From Drosophila pseudoobscura (taxonomy: Eukaryota > Arthropoda > Insecta > Diptera > Drosophilidae): 64,000 bases of DNA. The position numbers were made by a program, and so were the translations under genes. Positions 36,901 through 50,018 of the stretch are shown piece by piece. Numbering within the stretch: the stretch's first letter is position 1; every line of letters begins with the position of its first letter. The notes under the pieces were generated by a model, which saw nothing but the letters and a program-made list of their open reading frames with translations, was not told the origin of the DNA and did no database searches. Where the stretch lies: assembly GCF_009870125.1 (NCBI RefSeq), contig NC_046683.1, positions 65,797,869-65,861,868 of the forward strand. The letters run 5' to 3'.

Positions 36901-39900
36901 AGCAAAGCCACCCACACAGGCAGGCAGACAGAGAGGGAACGGGAGGGGGAGGGGCAGACATTAGATGAGATATATTTCATATGTGCATAATGCCCGAAGT
37001 TATTAGATTGCACAAGGCGCTGCCGCCGCTGCCGAGCCTCCAAGAGGCAAAGACCAGAGGCCACACTTGCAAAAACAATAAAAAGAAAAAGAACAATGCA
37101 AATGTTTGAAAAATATTCGATACGTCAATGCATATATGGAAAACTTCCATGGAAAAGTTAGCCGAGACCAAGCTAATATTAAACCCATTTCCATATGCCT
37201 TTGCTCCAATATTATTTTCGAAATTGAATGAAACTTAACTAAATCAAGCTCTTGGCATATTATATCATTAACTTTGATCTGAAAGCCTCTCAAGCAAAAG
37301 TTCCCTTTTTTTGGTCGTGTTTTCTTCTACGCCAAACTGTTGTCTCAAAGTCTTTGCAAAAAGCCAACTAAGTTTCCTTTTTGGAAGTGATTTATGGGAA
37401 ACTATGAGGTGATATGATATGGCACGACCGGTGTTTAATTCAATTAGAAAAATAACCAATAGAGATAATTTATGGCCTCGCAGATGAACCCCATCCCAGA
37501 GCTAATGAAATGGAAATGCCCATATCTGACTGGCAAAAGGAAGGTATATATATTTGAGGGGGTTTCACGTTTAAAGTTCCTTTTGGAATGCAAAGATAGT
37601 ACCGTTTTTCTCAGTGCATAATAGATTTTGTTCATCTGCTGCACGGGCTCCATCTGTATTTTATGTGGTTCGCTCTTCTATGCAAAGAAAGTAGGGGCGG
37701 AGGCACGGCTTCGAGTGTGGCTTGCCCCGCTCGTATAATGACAAAGCAACTGCCTCCGAGGAGGCAAGAAATGTGTGTGGTTTATGGGAGGTCAGCGGAA
37801 AATGCATCATCATGAAATGAAATCAAGTGCATTTATTTAGCTCCGATGGAAAGGGAGCAAAAAAAACTGCAGCCCCCCTTCGCCCTCTTCCCCCCCTTCT
37901 CAGCGCCAAGCGCCATGTGTGTGGGTGGGCGGAGTGGCGTGTGGCAAGATGAATGATGCAAGTTGCCGGCCGCCGCTCGCATATGTTACAGAGTCTCGGC
38001 TCGGACTTCCATTTAGTTGCAAGTTCAAAATGCACACGGAAAGAGCCAAAATGTTTGGCCTTTTGTTGGGGCACGAAGGGCAAGGGAAGGGGCTGAGATG
38101 GGGCAGAGGCAGGCAGAGTGAGTTGCAGTTCTTTTTTACGACCCAGCAGCCATTGAAAGCGCAACTTTCAATGGAGGCAAAAGCTGAAAAAAAGGCAGAG
38201 GACTTTATGCTTGATGGATGGACAGTTTCAAGGAAGTGAAATGTGGCTTAGGCCCTGAGCTGGCGTTGGTGCTGCAGCAGCAGCAGCAGCTGGAGAGGAA
38301 GGCTTTTTCAATGAAGTGCGGATAGCAATATACAGGATATTTTCCCCGAAGCAAGTGTAGACTTGCAAGCAAGATATCACATTAGAAGTAGGACTATAAC
38401 ATGGAAGCTCTCATTCATTTGAATATACTCTTAAAATCCGAACATTGCAGGATATGCAAAAATAGAACCCCAAAGCTTCGAAAGATATCAAATCTGGCTC
38501 TCAATCTCTTCTACAACAAATTTCAGGAGAATTTCTGGCTTAAGATACATTTTCGTGTAGCCTTTTGAGCCAAGAATTCTTTGCTTTGGCAATGGTGGAT
38601 CCAAGAGGTTTCTGGAGTTCAAATAAAACACATTTTTGAGGAATTCGTTTGAATAAACTATTTTATTTGACTTTGCTTCTTTACATTTTATTTTCTGTCA
38701 GACATCTATCTAGAGAGCCCCGACCCGAAAGCATCTTCCAGCAACGAAAATTATAAACAACATTTTGGCCATTAACAAAATTAAGGCAAAAACATTTCCA
38801 TGCGCATCGGAGAGCACAAACAAATGCAAAAATATAATGTCTGTCACTGCCTCTGCCTCAGCCTGGAGACTAGTACGAGTACATGCGAGCATTTGGTTGT
38901 TTTTTTTTTGTATTTTATTTTAGGAGGCATTCGAGTGAACATTTTGAGAAAATATGAAATATAAATGGAGAAAATCTGACCCGACTCGAGTCGACTCGCC
39001 GCACATAAACATGTGGGCTGCTGCCCATGGAAAGCACACACCACATGAAAGGGGGGCAAAGGGGAAGAACAAGCTGGAGGAAAAACCAGGGAAACTTTTT
39101 TAGACACATGCAGTAGTCGTACTCGTACTCGTACTCGTACTCGTTATAAATGAAACAAATTAATTAAAAGTGTGCAACGGGTCGGATGCGGAATAAATGA
39201 AATGCGAATCAGAATGGAATCAGAAAAGTTGCTGAATGCATCCACACCACCACTCGCCCCGTCTCTGTTGCTCCCTCTCCTTCTCCTTCTTTTGGAATTT
39301 TTCCTATTGTTGTGTGAGTATTTTGTGTGCATTCAGCTCTCGGGGCAATGATAAATTATGCAGCCATCACCTTATTTAAAATGAAGATTAATTTAAGTAC
39401 TGCCAAAAGTGCCTCTCTCCGTCTGTGCTCTCTGTGGCTACTCCTTTTTTGTGGGGGTGGGTGTGGTTTGGGGTTTCACTTCTTTGAGAAATTGTTGTGC
39501 GGCGAGCCAACAAATGGTAGAGGATCAGAGGAATGATATGGAGTGCGGATTTGCAGTATGCGACTTCGGATGATGGATAAACAAAGAATTCTTTTTTCTT
39601 ATGCCAGTTCTGTGGAGCTTATGGGATGGGGCTGGGAATGACTGCCGAAATGCAGCAGGTTCTCGATGAATTTGGTAGATACATATCTCCATGTTGTATG
39701 GTGATGGTGAATATGGACCTGCCCCTTGTTTTCAATTTGAAATCTGCCATCACTGGGTTTTTCCTCAAGCTCAGAACTTCTTCTTTCTCTTGGATCTGTA
39801 TAGATCTTTCATCCGGTAAAACCTGTCTCTGTAGCCACTGTGCAGCACACTGCAGCACCGTACAGAAGGAGCCCATTCTCTGGCTGACAGAATGTGCGAA

Positions 39901-40916
39901 TATCTGTCAGTTTATTCGTGTACATCCTCCATCGTTCGCTCAACAACTTAACCCAATGAAAATTGAATTCCCCCATAAATACCAGGAGAAATTCCACCTC
40001 CAGAGCAGAGCTGTCTCTCTTTCTATCTGTCGTCTGACAACTTGCCGCCGGCTGTGGCAGCTGCTACCGTTGCACAGCAGAGCACAGCACAGATGCTGCC
40101 CCAAATGGAGGGGCAGGAGGAGAAAGCATGCCGCGGCCTATATAAATATGCATATGCTCCACAAACATTTGCCAAGTTATCCGCCGCTCCATCCACCCAC
40201 AAATCCGCTTCGAGGATTCGGATTCTGGTGGTGTGGCTCCCGAAATTCATGCGAAAGCTGCTGACATTTCGGAAAATAAATGCAACGTCAGAAGTATTCC
40301 GCGTGCATGCAAATATTGCGAGTCGCGTAGTCGCGTTGTCGCGTTGTGTTTGCGTCGCCTCCAATCGCTTTGTGTGGGGCATGGCATGGCGTGCGATAAA
40401 TATACAAATCCCAGGGCACAGAGCACAGAACACAGAACACAGAATCCAGAACCCAGAGCCCAGAACCCAGGCAGCTCTCTCTCTAGACATCCGTTTAATT
40501 GAGTCAACACGATGGTGGGGGTGGGAGTGGGGGTGTTGATGGTGGTGGGAGGTTAGGTTGGATGCATGGAGATAAAGATGATGCTGGCACAGATGGGGCA
40601 GGGCATCAAATTAACGCCACTGCCGCCTGCAGAGGGCCAACGGAAAACATTAAAAACTAATTTATGGAATTTGGAATTTGGAAAGCCAACAGCCAGAATG
40701 ATTTATGCAGAACAGAGCCCCAATCCCCCGGAAAAGGATGAAGAGGAATACTCACAGAACTTGGGTGTCGTAGGGCACTTGCGGAGTGGTCGTGCGCTTC
40801 GCGCGAATGCAGCGCACGGTGCGCTCGTAGCAGTTGCATCCCGTCGGACAGTAGGCGGCCTCTGACCAGCCCGCCAGCAGGAACAGGTGGAACAGGAGCA
40901 CTCCTCGCCACCACAT
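12959..40916 (-). CDS. Pxn: Peroxidasin
   Basis: Secreted heme peroxidase of basement membranes, which uses hypobromous acid to form sulfilimine cross-links in collagen IV. Exons (minus): 40916-40756, 23464-23249, 23137-23066, 22995-22754, 22676-22020, 20421-20212, 20092-19914, 19773-19592 and 15629-12959. All are in phase, giving 1529 aa (melanogaster about 1527). Residues 1-21 are a signal peptide (MWWRGVLLFHLFLLAGWSEA). A cysteine-rich LRRNT, leucine-rich repeats on 72-nt-multiple exons and an LRRCT follow to about 230. Four Ig domains run to about 640, with a polyserine linker between the first two. The animal peroxidase domain has QWGQFLDHD (distal His), REHNR (Arg/Glu) and FGHT (proximal His). 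A coiled coil (about residues 1400-1435) and a VWC domain end the protein. All catalytic residues are present. Confidence 0.96.
18725..18799. repeat. 75-bp segment bounded by 11-bp perfect inverted repeats
   Basis: AAGGTGAGGCC at 18725-18735 is the exact reverse complement of GGCCTCACCTT at 18789-18799. No clear target-site duplication flanks it. It could be a tiny foldback element or a hairpin in the Pxn pre-mRNA; chance is not excluded. Confidence 0.4.
19023..19150. repeat. Inverted-repeat element, copy A (Pxn intron 8)
   Basis: The left arm CTCTCTTTCGGGTCTAATTT pairs with the right arm AAGTAAGACCCAAAAAGAGAG as an imperfect inverted repeat around a short loop. The right side continues GCGAGAGCGGACCACCTTGC and TTTCATCGTGGATCGTGC. 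This right side is closely matched in copy B at 33079-33150. Two copies sharing arms and flank, 14 kb apart, point to a small dispersed foldback or MITE-like element. Confidence 0.55.
20422..22019 (-). other. Pxn: Pxn intron 5 (1598 nt)
   Basis: Lies between the Ig1-Ig2 exon and the Ig3 exon. Contains a GGTC tetranucleotide run near 21325-21345, an ATGC-rich decamer repeat at 21751-21790, and AT-rich DNA. No coding sequence is supported. Confidence 0.6.
21751..21790. repeat. Decamer tandem repeat (CATGCTGCAT/CATGCTTCAT)
   Basis: Alternating copies of a ten-base unit, CATGCTGCATGCTTCATGCT, rich in ATGC palindromes, inside Pxn intron 5. Probably a neutral minisatellite. Confidence 0.6.
25386..25430. 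repeat. GGGGCA hexamer tandem repeat
   Basis: Seven or so copies of GGGGCA with one variant (GGGACA), inside Pxn intron 1. Four or more G4 tracts spaced by CA fit the classic G-quadruplex pattern; the G-rich strand is the template strand of Pxn. Confidence 0.85.
26105..26130. repeat. 26-base homopolymeric G run
   Basis: An uninterrupted run of 26 G in Pxn intron 1, between CTGT and TGTGGAG. Such length is rare in fly DNA and the exact count is prone to sequencing error. Confidence 0.9.
26940..27020. repeat. CCGTAT/CCGTGC hexamer minisatellite
   Basis: Degenerate six-base units, first GTGCCC then CCGTAT, tandem over about 80 bp in Pxn intron 1. No coding role is indicated. Confidence 0.7.
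31433..31472. repeat. GTTCT pentamer repeat
   Basis: About eight copies of GTTCT with one GCTCT variant, in Pxn intron 1. Simple sequence. Confidence 0.85.
32980..33150. repeat. Inverted-repeat element, copy B (Pxn intron 1)
   Basis: The left arm GGTCCGCTCTCGCCACGCGC, continuing CTCCTTTCGGGTC, is an imperfect reverse complement of the right arm AAGACCCGAACGGGAG, continuing TTAGCGGACC. About 40 bp of CT-rich loop lies between. Outside the right arm the words CACCTTG, CATTTCATTGTGGACCGT are shared with copy A at 19121-19150. This is direct evidence of a repeated family in the two Pxn introns. Confidence 0.55.
39117..39144. repeat. TCGTAC hexamer repeat
   Basis: Four to five copies of TCGTAC in tandem, Pxn intron 1. 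Confidence 0.85.
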
Positions 40917-42117
40917 GGCTATGTCGCAGATTCACAGAGGAAGCACCGAAAAAAAAAACGGAAAACAACACAAGCTTCAAGCGATAAAACGTGGACGAAG
41001 AGCGGAAGTTCTTGAGCCTCTTATCGGGCAGCTGTGCTTCTAGGTTTTGTGGTTCTTGTAGACTGCGCAAGTGCGACACTCCTCACATATCGCGGTACGC
41101 GTTCCAATCTACGGAAGTTCTATTTTAGATATTTTTGGCCTTTGGTCGGGTTTCGAGAGTGTTTTTGCCGAGTCAACTGCACGCGCCAAATGCCGACGAG
41201 CATCTGAATCAAGGAACAGAAATGTTGAACATAAAATAACCGACCGAGTTGCATGCAGCAGAAGCACACGAGGGGCATCGGCATCGGCGTCGGTGTCGAC
41301 TTCGGCTGCCTCTTCCGGATGCAGTCTGTGATAACAATTTTCCTGAGGCGAACCGAAACAGAGAGCCGCTCAAGAGTACTCGATATTAGTTGGGGGCCAG
41401 CAATCCATGTGACTGAAGCCTACACTGAGCCAAAGGAATGGCTGGATGGATGGATGGGTGGCTGCATGCTGGCTGCTGCACCTGGTGGCACGGTGGCTCG
41501 GTGGCTCGGTGGCACGGTGGCACGGTGGCATGGCACCGTCAAGGCCAGAACTGGAGTAGAAACCGAAAAACAAAAAGCACAACAAGCATACGGCACGTTG
41601 CACATGCAGCATTAAATGCTTTGCCTGCTGCTGCCTCATTTTTAATGCATGAGCGGAATGGGCGGAAATCGGGGGCAGTGGCATAGAGCGGTTGCACACT
41701 CCATTTGCTCTGCCAGCAGCAAAACGCTGCAACTAGCTGGCTTAAGCGAGTTTTGGGTGATAAGACGCGAAATCAAATTTAAAAGCTATCAATTTGATAT
41801 TAGTTTTGGGACCTGACAAAAACCCTTTGGGGAATCGTTGGGGGAACGTTGGGGGCTGGCCTGCCAGCGCGTACGAGGATGTAGACAAGCGAGGGGCTCG
41901 GCGTCGGTTTTGGGTTCCTCTATGTGTATGTGTGTGTGCTTTTTGGACACCAGGCGGGATACGGCAGACGGCAGATGCCATGCTGCAGCTCATAAAATTT
42001 CCCAGTTCTGGTGCAGATTTCATTTTGCACTGTCTGTTTTGTTTTCTTCTATTTTTGCCTGCAGTTTTTTGTTAGCTGTCGAAGTTTTAAAATCAATTTG
42101 CAGATGATTTATTATGT
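40917..42117. other. Pxn 5' UTR and upstream region
   Basis: The Pxn start codon is at 40916. The next several hundred bases on the minus strand should hold its 5' UTR and promoter; no TATA box or exact start site can be assigned by eye. The rest is low-complexity DNA, including a GGTGGCACGGTGGCTC-type minisatellite (41484-41530). No gene is supported. Confidence 0.5.
41484..41530. repeat. CGGTGGCA/CGGTGGCT octamer minisatellite
   Basis: About six tandem copies of an eight-base unit (GGTGGCAC or GGTGGCTC), upstream of Pxn. Confidence 0.8.
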
Positions 42118-42154
42118 TCGGGGTATGGAGAAGGGGGCCAGGAGGTGGAGGACG

Positions 42155-42805
42155 AGCTGAGCAGGGGAATGTTCTGCATACGACAGCGACGGCAAATGGA
42201 AGCCACTGACGTTGATGAATGCCGCTGTGTATTGTTCTGCTGTCAGTTTTGATCAAATTTGTTTTCCCGGGCATCGAATTTCAGGTGAAGTGGAAAACTT
42301 GCAAGCTATGCGGCACTTTTCTGGTGCCATTTGTTGCTGTTGCAGCCTGGCAGAGATAGAGAGAGAGAGGGAGGACGTGTGGTAATCTGCAAATTGATTG
42401 CAGTTCCCTGGGAATCGAGAGGAAAACACCACCAAATTGCAGCATTCCGTAGACAGAGCGTGATACCATTGATACTAGTATATATTTCGGAAGTACATAA
42501 TCATTCTGGATGCTTGCTTATTATGACGGATTTCTCGTTCAAATAAGAGCGCCATTCAAAAAGTAACCGCTTTTGAAAGTGCACTGCCTCACTCAGCCAT
42601 CATTTTAGCACTAGCGCCTGCCAGACATGCGATACTAAATACGCATCTCCATCACAGCTGTTGTCTTTCGATACTAATCAGAAAAAATTGCAAAGAAAAT
42701 GCACAAAATATAGCTCGAATTGCAATAAATGTACGCTAATTAAGCTACAAACCGAAATGCATAGAAGAAAACATCAATTAATTAGCATACTGCAGGTCTT
42801 AGCGC
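42155..42805. repeat. Direct repeat R1 (older or decayed copy)
   Basis: About 650 bp that align with R2 (43865-44510) in the same orientation over nearly the whole length. Shared stretches include ATTGTTCTGCTGTCAGTTTT, GTGTGGTAATCTGCAAATTG, GAGCGCCATTCAAAAAGTAA and TGCAATAAATGTACGCTAAT. Where R2 has the DRE TATCGATA, R1 has TTTCGATA. No coding frame is shared. Confidence 0.88.
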
Positions 42806-43637
42806 AACGTGCGCTACGTTGCTTCAAAGCAAAACGTTCGTGGTATGGAGAAGGCAGGGTCGCCCTCAGGTGTGGTGACCCCCAGAGCGTACATTAGGCG
42901 ATAACAATAATTGATAATAATTTGTATCCTTTTTATTATAGTTGTAACTAGAGTTTAAATTTTAAAAAACTCCGCTCCCCGCTGGCAGAAAACAGGCAGA
43001 AGCCCAAGCTTTTTGAATGACACTTATGATATTTTTCTTAACGTTATATTGAAAAACTTTCAATGGCCGTAATGTCCGTGATGGCTGCCACTATTCATAC
43101 ATCTCCAATCTATTTTTGTCCTGGTACTCTTCAGTTCTAAGAGCGACATTTTGCCACCAATCGATCGGGAAAATTGTGAGCCGCGGCAAGGGTCACGGCT
43201 CTACTTTTATGCCCGGTACTCAGTCAATATATGTACATATGTGAGCTTATGATTTATATAGTACAATACATACATATTTTACGTAATTATACGCAAGGGC
43301 CGGAATTGGTTTTGCCGCATGGTTTTTTACTGTTCTAATGTTAATTTTTACACTTTGCTTGCACCCGTTCCACCTAGTGACCTATTCTATGAGAATTTTA
43401 TAATATTTGGTGTTCCATTATTACTCACCTGTTTTTTATTCATCTGTCTCTCTCTTTCTCCCGCTTCTCTTGCCGACATCAAACATTATATCTAGCTCCG
43501 CTTCGACAAGGAGAGCGCACTGCACGATTAAGAGCGAGATAGAGCGATAGAGAGAATGAGAAGGTGCGTGGAAAGGGTAGCGTAGTCACTAAAAATGGAT
43601 TTCTTCCTTCCGGCTATCATAATAACAGTGCAAAAAC

Positions 43638-43837
43638 TCACAAGAGTTTAGTTGCTCTAGCTCTTATAGTATCAACCAGAACAATGAAAAAATCAGCTCG
43701 GAATTGATCTTCCGGTGTAAAGTTTGTAGACTCATCATGACTTTCTATCGTATTTTGTGATATGAATTGTCAAATGATGAGTCAGCTCCAAGATTATCAG
43801 CTAGTTTTTTGACATCCTTCAGAGCAGATTCAAAGCC
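43638..43837 (-). pseudogene. Transposase-like remnant (hAT/ZMYM1-type, tentative)
   Basis: Two abutting minus-strand frames read like one protein broken by a frameshift and stop. 43837-43748 gives 30 codons (GFESALKDVKKLADNLGADS, then SFDNSYHKIR) up to a TAG. 43742-43638 gives SHDESTNFTPEDQFRADFFI, continuing VLVDTIRARATKLL before a stop. The pattern of an R/K-rich segment, an acidic E/D-E-S stretch, then FR..FF...D.I resembles the middle of TTF-type zinc-finger transposases with hAT dimerisation domains (from memory). No start codon or terminal repeats are seen. It lies between direct repeats R1 and R2. Confidence 0.5.
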
Positions 43838-43864
43838 TTTATTCTTATAAAGTATGTGAGCCGA

Positions 43865-44510
43865 GGAAAGCGTGCAGAGGAATGAGGAGTAGGACAGCGA
43901 CAGCAAATGGAAGCCACTGACATTGATGAATGCCGCTTTGTATTGTTCTGCTGTCAGTTTTGATCAAATTTGTTTCCGGGCATCGAATTGCAGGTGAAGT
44001 GGAAAACTTGTAAGTTATGAGGCACTTTTCGGGGTCCATTTGTGGCTGTTGCAGCCTGGCAGAGATACAGAGAGAGAGAGAGAGGGCGTGTGGTAATCTG
44101 CAAATTGATTGCAGTTCCCTGGGAATCGAGACGAAAACACCGCCAAGTTCCAGCATTCCATAGATAGATTTATTTGTAAAAGTATATATTTCGGAGGTAC
44201 ATAATCATTCTGAATGCTTGCGTCTGATGACGGATTACTCATTCAAATAAGAGCGCCATTCAAAAAGTAACTGCTTTTGAAAGTGCACTGCCTCACTCAG
44301 CCATTATTTTAGCACTAGCGCGTGTTATTACTGCGATAGTAAAAACGCATCCCTATCACAGCTGTTGTCTATCGATACCAATCAGAGAAACTACATAGAA
44401 AATGCACAAAATATAGCTTGAATTGCAATAAATGTACGCTAATTAAGCTACATACCGAAATACGTAGAAGAAAAAATCAATTAAGTGACATACCGCAGGG
44501 TTTTGCGCAT
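43865..44510. repeat. Direct repeat R2, immediately upstream of the DUF4604 gene
   Basis: Counterpart of R1, 1.06 kb away end to start. It ends about 150 bp before the start codon at 44658, so it probably contains that gene's promoter. It carries an intact TATCGATA at 44370-44377 preceded by CACAGCTGTTG. R1 would then be a decayed duplicate of the promoter region. Confidence 0.85.
44370..44377 (+). promoter_or_regulatory. DRE (TATCGATA) upstream of the DUF4604 gene
   Basis: Exact DREF site 280 bp before the ATG, inside repeat R2; the matching site in R1 is mutated (TTTCGATA). Supports R2 as the working promoter copy. Confidence 0.5.
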
Positions 44511-44612
44511 TTTTAGTTCCCTCAACGTACGCTTTCCAGCACTTCAATCAACAGTCAGCTGGTCAACACAGAACTCCCTCTCCCACCCAAGAAGCAATCA
44601 AAATAAAAATAA

Positions 44613-46698
<2,086 letters not shown>

Positions 46699-49600
46699 GC
46701 GAGAACTTCCAGCTTTCCAGTTTTCCAGCTCCTGCTTCCAGCTTCCAGTTACTGTTCAGTTCCAGCCCCGTCCCGACCCATTGAGGTTGTTTGCTGTGAA
46801 TGATTAGGTGAGTGCCGCCTGAAAAACTGTTGACTATCAATGTGCGAAAATGAAAAGGATAAACCTAAACCATCTCCCGGATCCTTAAAATGTGTGTGTG
46901 TGTGTTTTTTTTTTAGTTTCAAGAAACTGTTCTAATCCTATAAAAAATGCCACAACTTATTTCGAGATTTGTGCGGCTTTTTTCCAACTCTTTAATATTA
47001 AGGTTACATCTAAATTCTTTCAATCGCAAAGAGTTTTCTTAACCATCAGATTTTCACTCAAATTGTTATCCCTCAAAAGATATTTAATGCACACAAATAA
47101 TAAAACCAATTTTGATCATTAATGCAGTTAAAAAGTGTGCTTCCAAAAGGATTTTCCTATCAGCGAAACATCCCATAGTTACAAATTAGAATTCAGATAT
47201 ATTGTATCCGACTGGCAAAGTCAGGAACAAGAAAAGGTCACGTGTATGTATAACATAAAATGCTTGTTACCGGGGCATTATAGCGGATAGTTTGAGTCTT
47301 TTAATGAACTGAACCCAGTAGTGGAGGGGGGACTACATACAAACCGTCCTACCAGTTGCCGATCACGGGGGTGAGAAGCGGGTTACTTTCAAATTTTGTA
47401 CTTGCATATAGACCAAATCGCACACATACACCCATGCTTTCATATACATATGTATGCACATGTACATATATAAATACGTATGTTTGTAGCTGCGTGCAAT
47501 GTACATACATATATATATATATATATATAAATTCATATATATATACATACATATGTACGCATGGGAGCGAAAGAGAGGCAACGTAATCTGAAATAAGTTG
47601 GAGAAGAAGAAGAAGCATCAGCAGCGCCAGCAAAAAGTATCGTGATTGAGTTTAAGACGCTATGCATTAGTATTAGTATACGTGTAAGCGTGTATGTGTG
47701 TGTGTGCGAGTGTGTGTGTGCGGGGGCCGGGGAGAATTTCCGTCTTGGAACTGTAACTATTTTCCCATCAGCAATAATCCGATATCACCATCATCACCAT
47801 AGTACGTTTCGCGCGGGCTAATTTCAAATATCTGCACATGCAGAAAGGAGACAAGAAACGTATAAATCTATCAACTACACCGGCGACGCGACAAGGCAAT
47901 GCCGTTTCAGTTTTGTTTTGTTCATTTCGTTCGTGGCGCGCGTACAATTGTCAAATTTGTTTTCCCTCCCGTCGTACCATTCATTCACATGGCCCACCAA
48001 TACACTGGCACTGTCAGTGGCCATGCGCTTCACACTGCCATTCGCTATTTTAGAGCGCAAAACTGTTTGTGTTCTCTCTGTGCGGCTCTCCATCTCCATT
48101 CAGTGCTCTCGGCAGTGCCGGCAACCGCCAAAGGTGTTTATGTCAGCAGCTGGGGGACAGAGGACAGATCGAACGACAGAGGAACGGCCTTAAAATACAA
48201 ATTAATTAATGAAATCTATATGGCACTTGTTCAATTTTTTGCATTTCGGCGTTATCGATTTCCGATAATTCGTCCCAGCAACGGTTGCAACCCTGAGCGC
48301 GCCCGGCTGTTCTATGCAACTCTGTTTTTGCTTTTTCCGCCTCACACATTTCCAGTTTGCTTTGCCTTGTTTGTCGTTTTGTGTCGCGCTTTACCTCGGC
48401 GTTCTATCCGTTTTTTTCTTCACCCCCACGAAAAGAATTTTTGTTGTTTGGAATAAAGCGTGCCAGAGCGATCTTTTTGAGAGTTGTTGCATATTAAGAG
48501 AGTGGAGTAGTAAGGACAACAGCGACCTGCTAACTGTGAAATGCAATGTAAATGTAAGTTCGGCTACTTGGCGTGGGCGACGCCACCGCACCGACACAAC
48601 AAGATGCAGCAGCTGCAAAATGTTGTTGCTGCAGTGCAAAAATTAACTTTGACCAAATATCGGATGGTTCTTTGCAACGTAGTTTTAGTTCACTAAAAAT
48701 GTATATATATACATATAACATTCAAACACCTACATAGAAACACGCACACACAACCAAACACACACGCGTATATATATACATGTACATATATATATATATG
48801 TACGCACACTAGCGCAAAAACACGCTCCTGTACCAAAGTACTCCACCACGCCGCCAAGCCAACCAACAACCAACACCACAAACGTCGTCATCATCGTCTC
48901 ACCCGGACCCCGGCCGTATCCCCTCCCCTCGCCACCCCTCCCCTCTCCGCTCTGCCGTTCACCTCCACCAGCCCGCCCTGCCCTCCCTCCTGTCCCGTCA
49001 TCATCCCAGTGTCTGCGTGTCCGTATGTATCTCCACAGAAACATACATATATACGGACATACTTACATACGGTTGTATATATAGATTGTACATATGTATG
49101 TTTGTATATTTGTGCGCTCGCCTGTCGCTGTGTTTGTGTGTCTGTCCGTCTGTCTGTCTGTCCGTCTGTATGTATGTATGTATGTATGTCAATCGTTTTG
49201 TTGGTTCTGCTCGGTAACTGTTCGTCTGTATGTTTGTATGTACATACATACAAACATATATGTATGTAAATATATACTTGTATATAAGTAAATATGTGCA
49301 TGGCATGCCACATTATATATCAATACATAGTAATGTGCAACCATTTATATAAATACTCCCTGCATATAACGTTTTTTATGTAATTTACATGCATTCATTA
49401 CATATTAAATTGTATTTTAGTTTTAATCCAATATGGCAGCCATTTTGTATCAATCCATTCTTTGAACTCCCCTGCCCCTGCCCCAGCCCCTCTCCGCCTA
49501 CCATACTATCCATCCTCGACTCCGTGTCTCCCCCAATCCCCCCGCCTCAGCACCATAGCCATCTCTTTCCCTAACTTGGAATGGGTTTTAATTCACCTAG

Positions 49601-50018
49601 ATTTTCAATTTTTTCGGTGATGGTTATTCTCTCTATCTCTCTCGCCTTCTCCTTTCCTCTCCTCTCCTCTCCTCTGTTCTCTTCTCCCCTCCGCTTCTTC
49701 CTCTTCGTCTCTTTCTGCAGTCTTGGCTCTTTTTTATTTTTACTCTTTGTGCCGCCCGCTTTGTGCTGCTCTTTCGTTGCCTCCGATACCTTAGTTTTCT
49801 TTCATGTGCCAATTTTTCCGGTTCGTCTCAAGAAGAAGCTATCAAGTTATTGCAAATATTTCATCCGATTTTTACCGATTTCTTCCGATCGGCACTTAGA
49901 GGAGTTAACCTACCAATACTAAATCCAATTTGTTTTCTTCCTTCCAGAAACACAAGATACAGCGCCAAGATACACCTCGACTAAGGCACATTCCACACAC
50001 CAGAAAACAGACAAACAA
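46699..50018 (+). other. Spacer and 5' UTR region before MEP-1
   Basis: The DUF4604 3' UTR is followed by AT-rich DNA with an AT dinucleotide run (47509-47529), TATG/GTCT tetranucleotides (49141-49190) and a C-rich tract near 48905-48990. The CDS-bearing MEP-1 exon begins after an acceptor TTCCAG ending at 49947, so a non-coding first exon lies upstream. A candidate is the moderately GC-rich block ending at a GTAAGT donor at 48554, which would make a 1.4-kb intron in the 5' UTR. The first exon is a guess; the acceptor is well supported. Confidence 0.45.
49141..49190. repeat. GTCT/GTAT tetranucleotide microsatellite
   Basis: Run of CTGT followed by TATG units in the likely 5' UTR intron of MEP-1. 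It generates several overlapping but meaningless open frames on both strands. Confidence 0.85.

Larger units (their letters stand above)
23465..40755 (-). other. Pxn: Pxn intron 1 (17.3 kb)
   Basis: The signal-peptide exon ends at 40756 with donor GTGAGT. It joins in phase (CT|A, Leu) directly to the first leucine-rich-repeat exon at 23464, so the whole stretch is intron. No other gene with splice support was found inside. The sequence is a mosaic of simple repeats: CA/TG runs, CCTGC and GTTCT pentamers, GGGGCA hexamers, a 26-base G run, CTG/CAG. Unique AT-rich blocks lie between. Long first introns of developmental genes usually hold enhancers; none can be pinpointed here by eye. Confidence 0.7.

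Noticed and set aside
47875-48646. Several frames on both strands before MEP-1 (up to 185 codons)
   Set aside because: No conserved motif, and frames overlap on both strands; more likely the 5' UTR exon and promoter of MEP-1.
49001-49313. Array-like tetranucleotide blocks that might suggest a CRISPR or satellite array
   Set aside because: Simple microsatellite in a eukaryotic intron; no uniform repeats separated by unique spacers.
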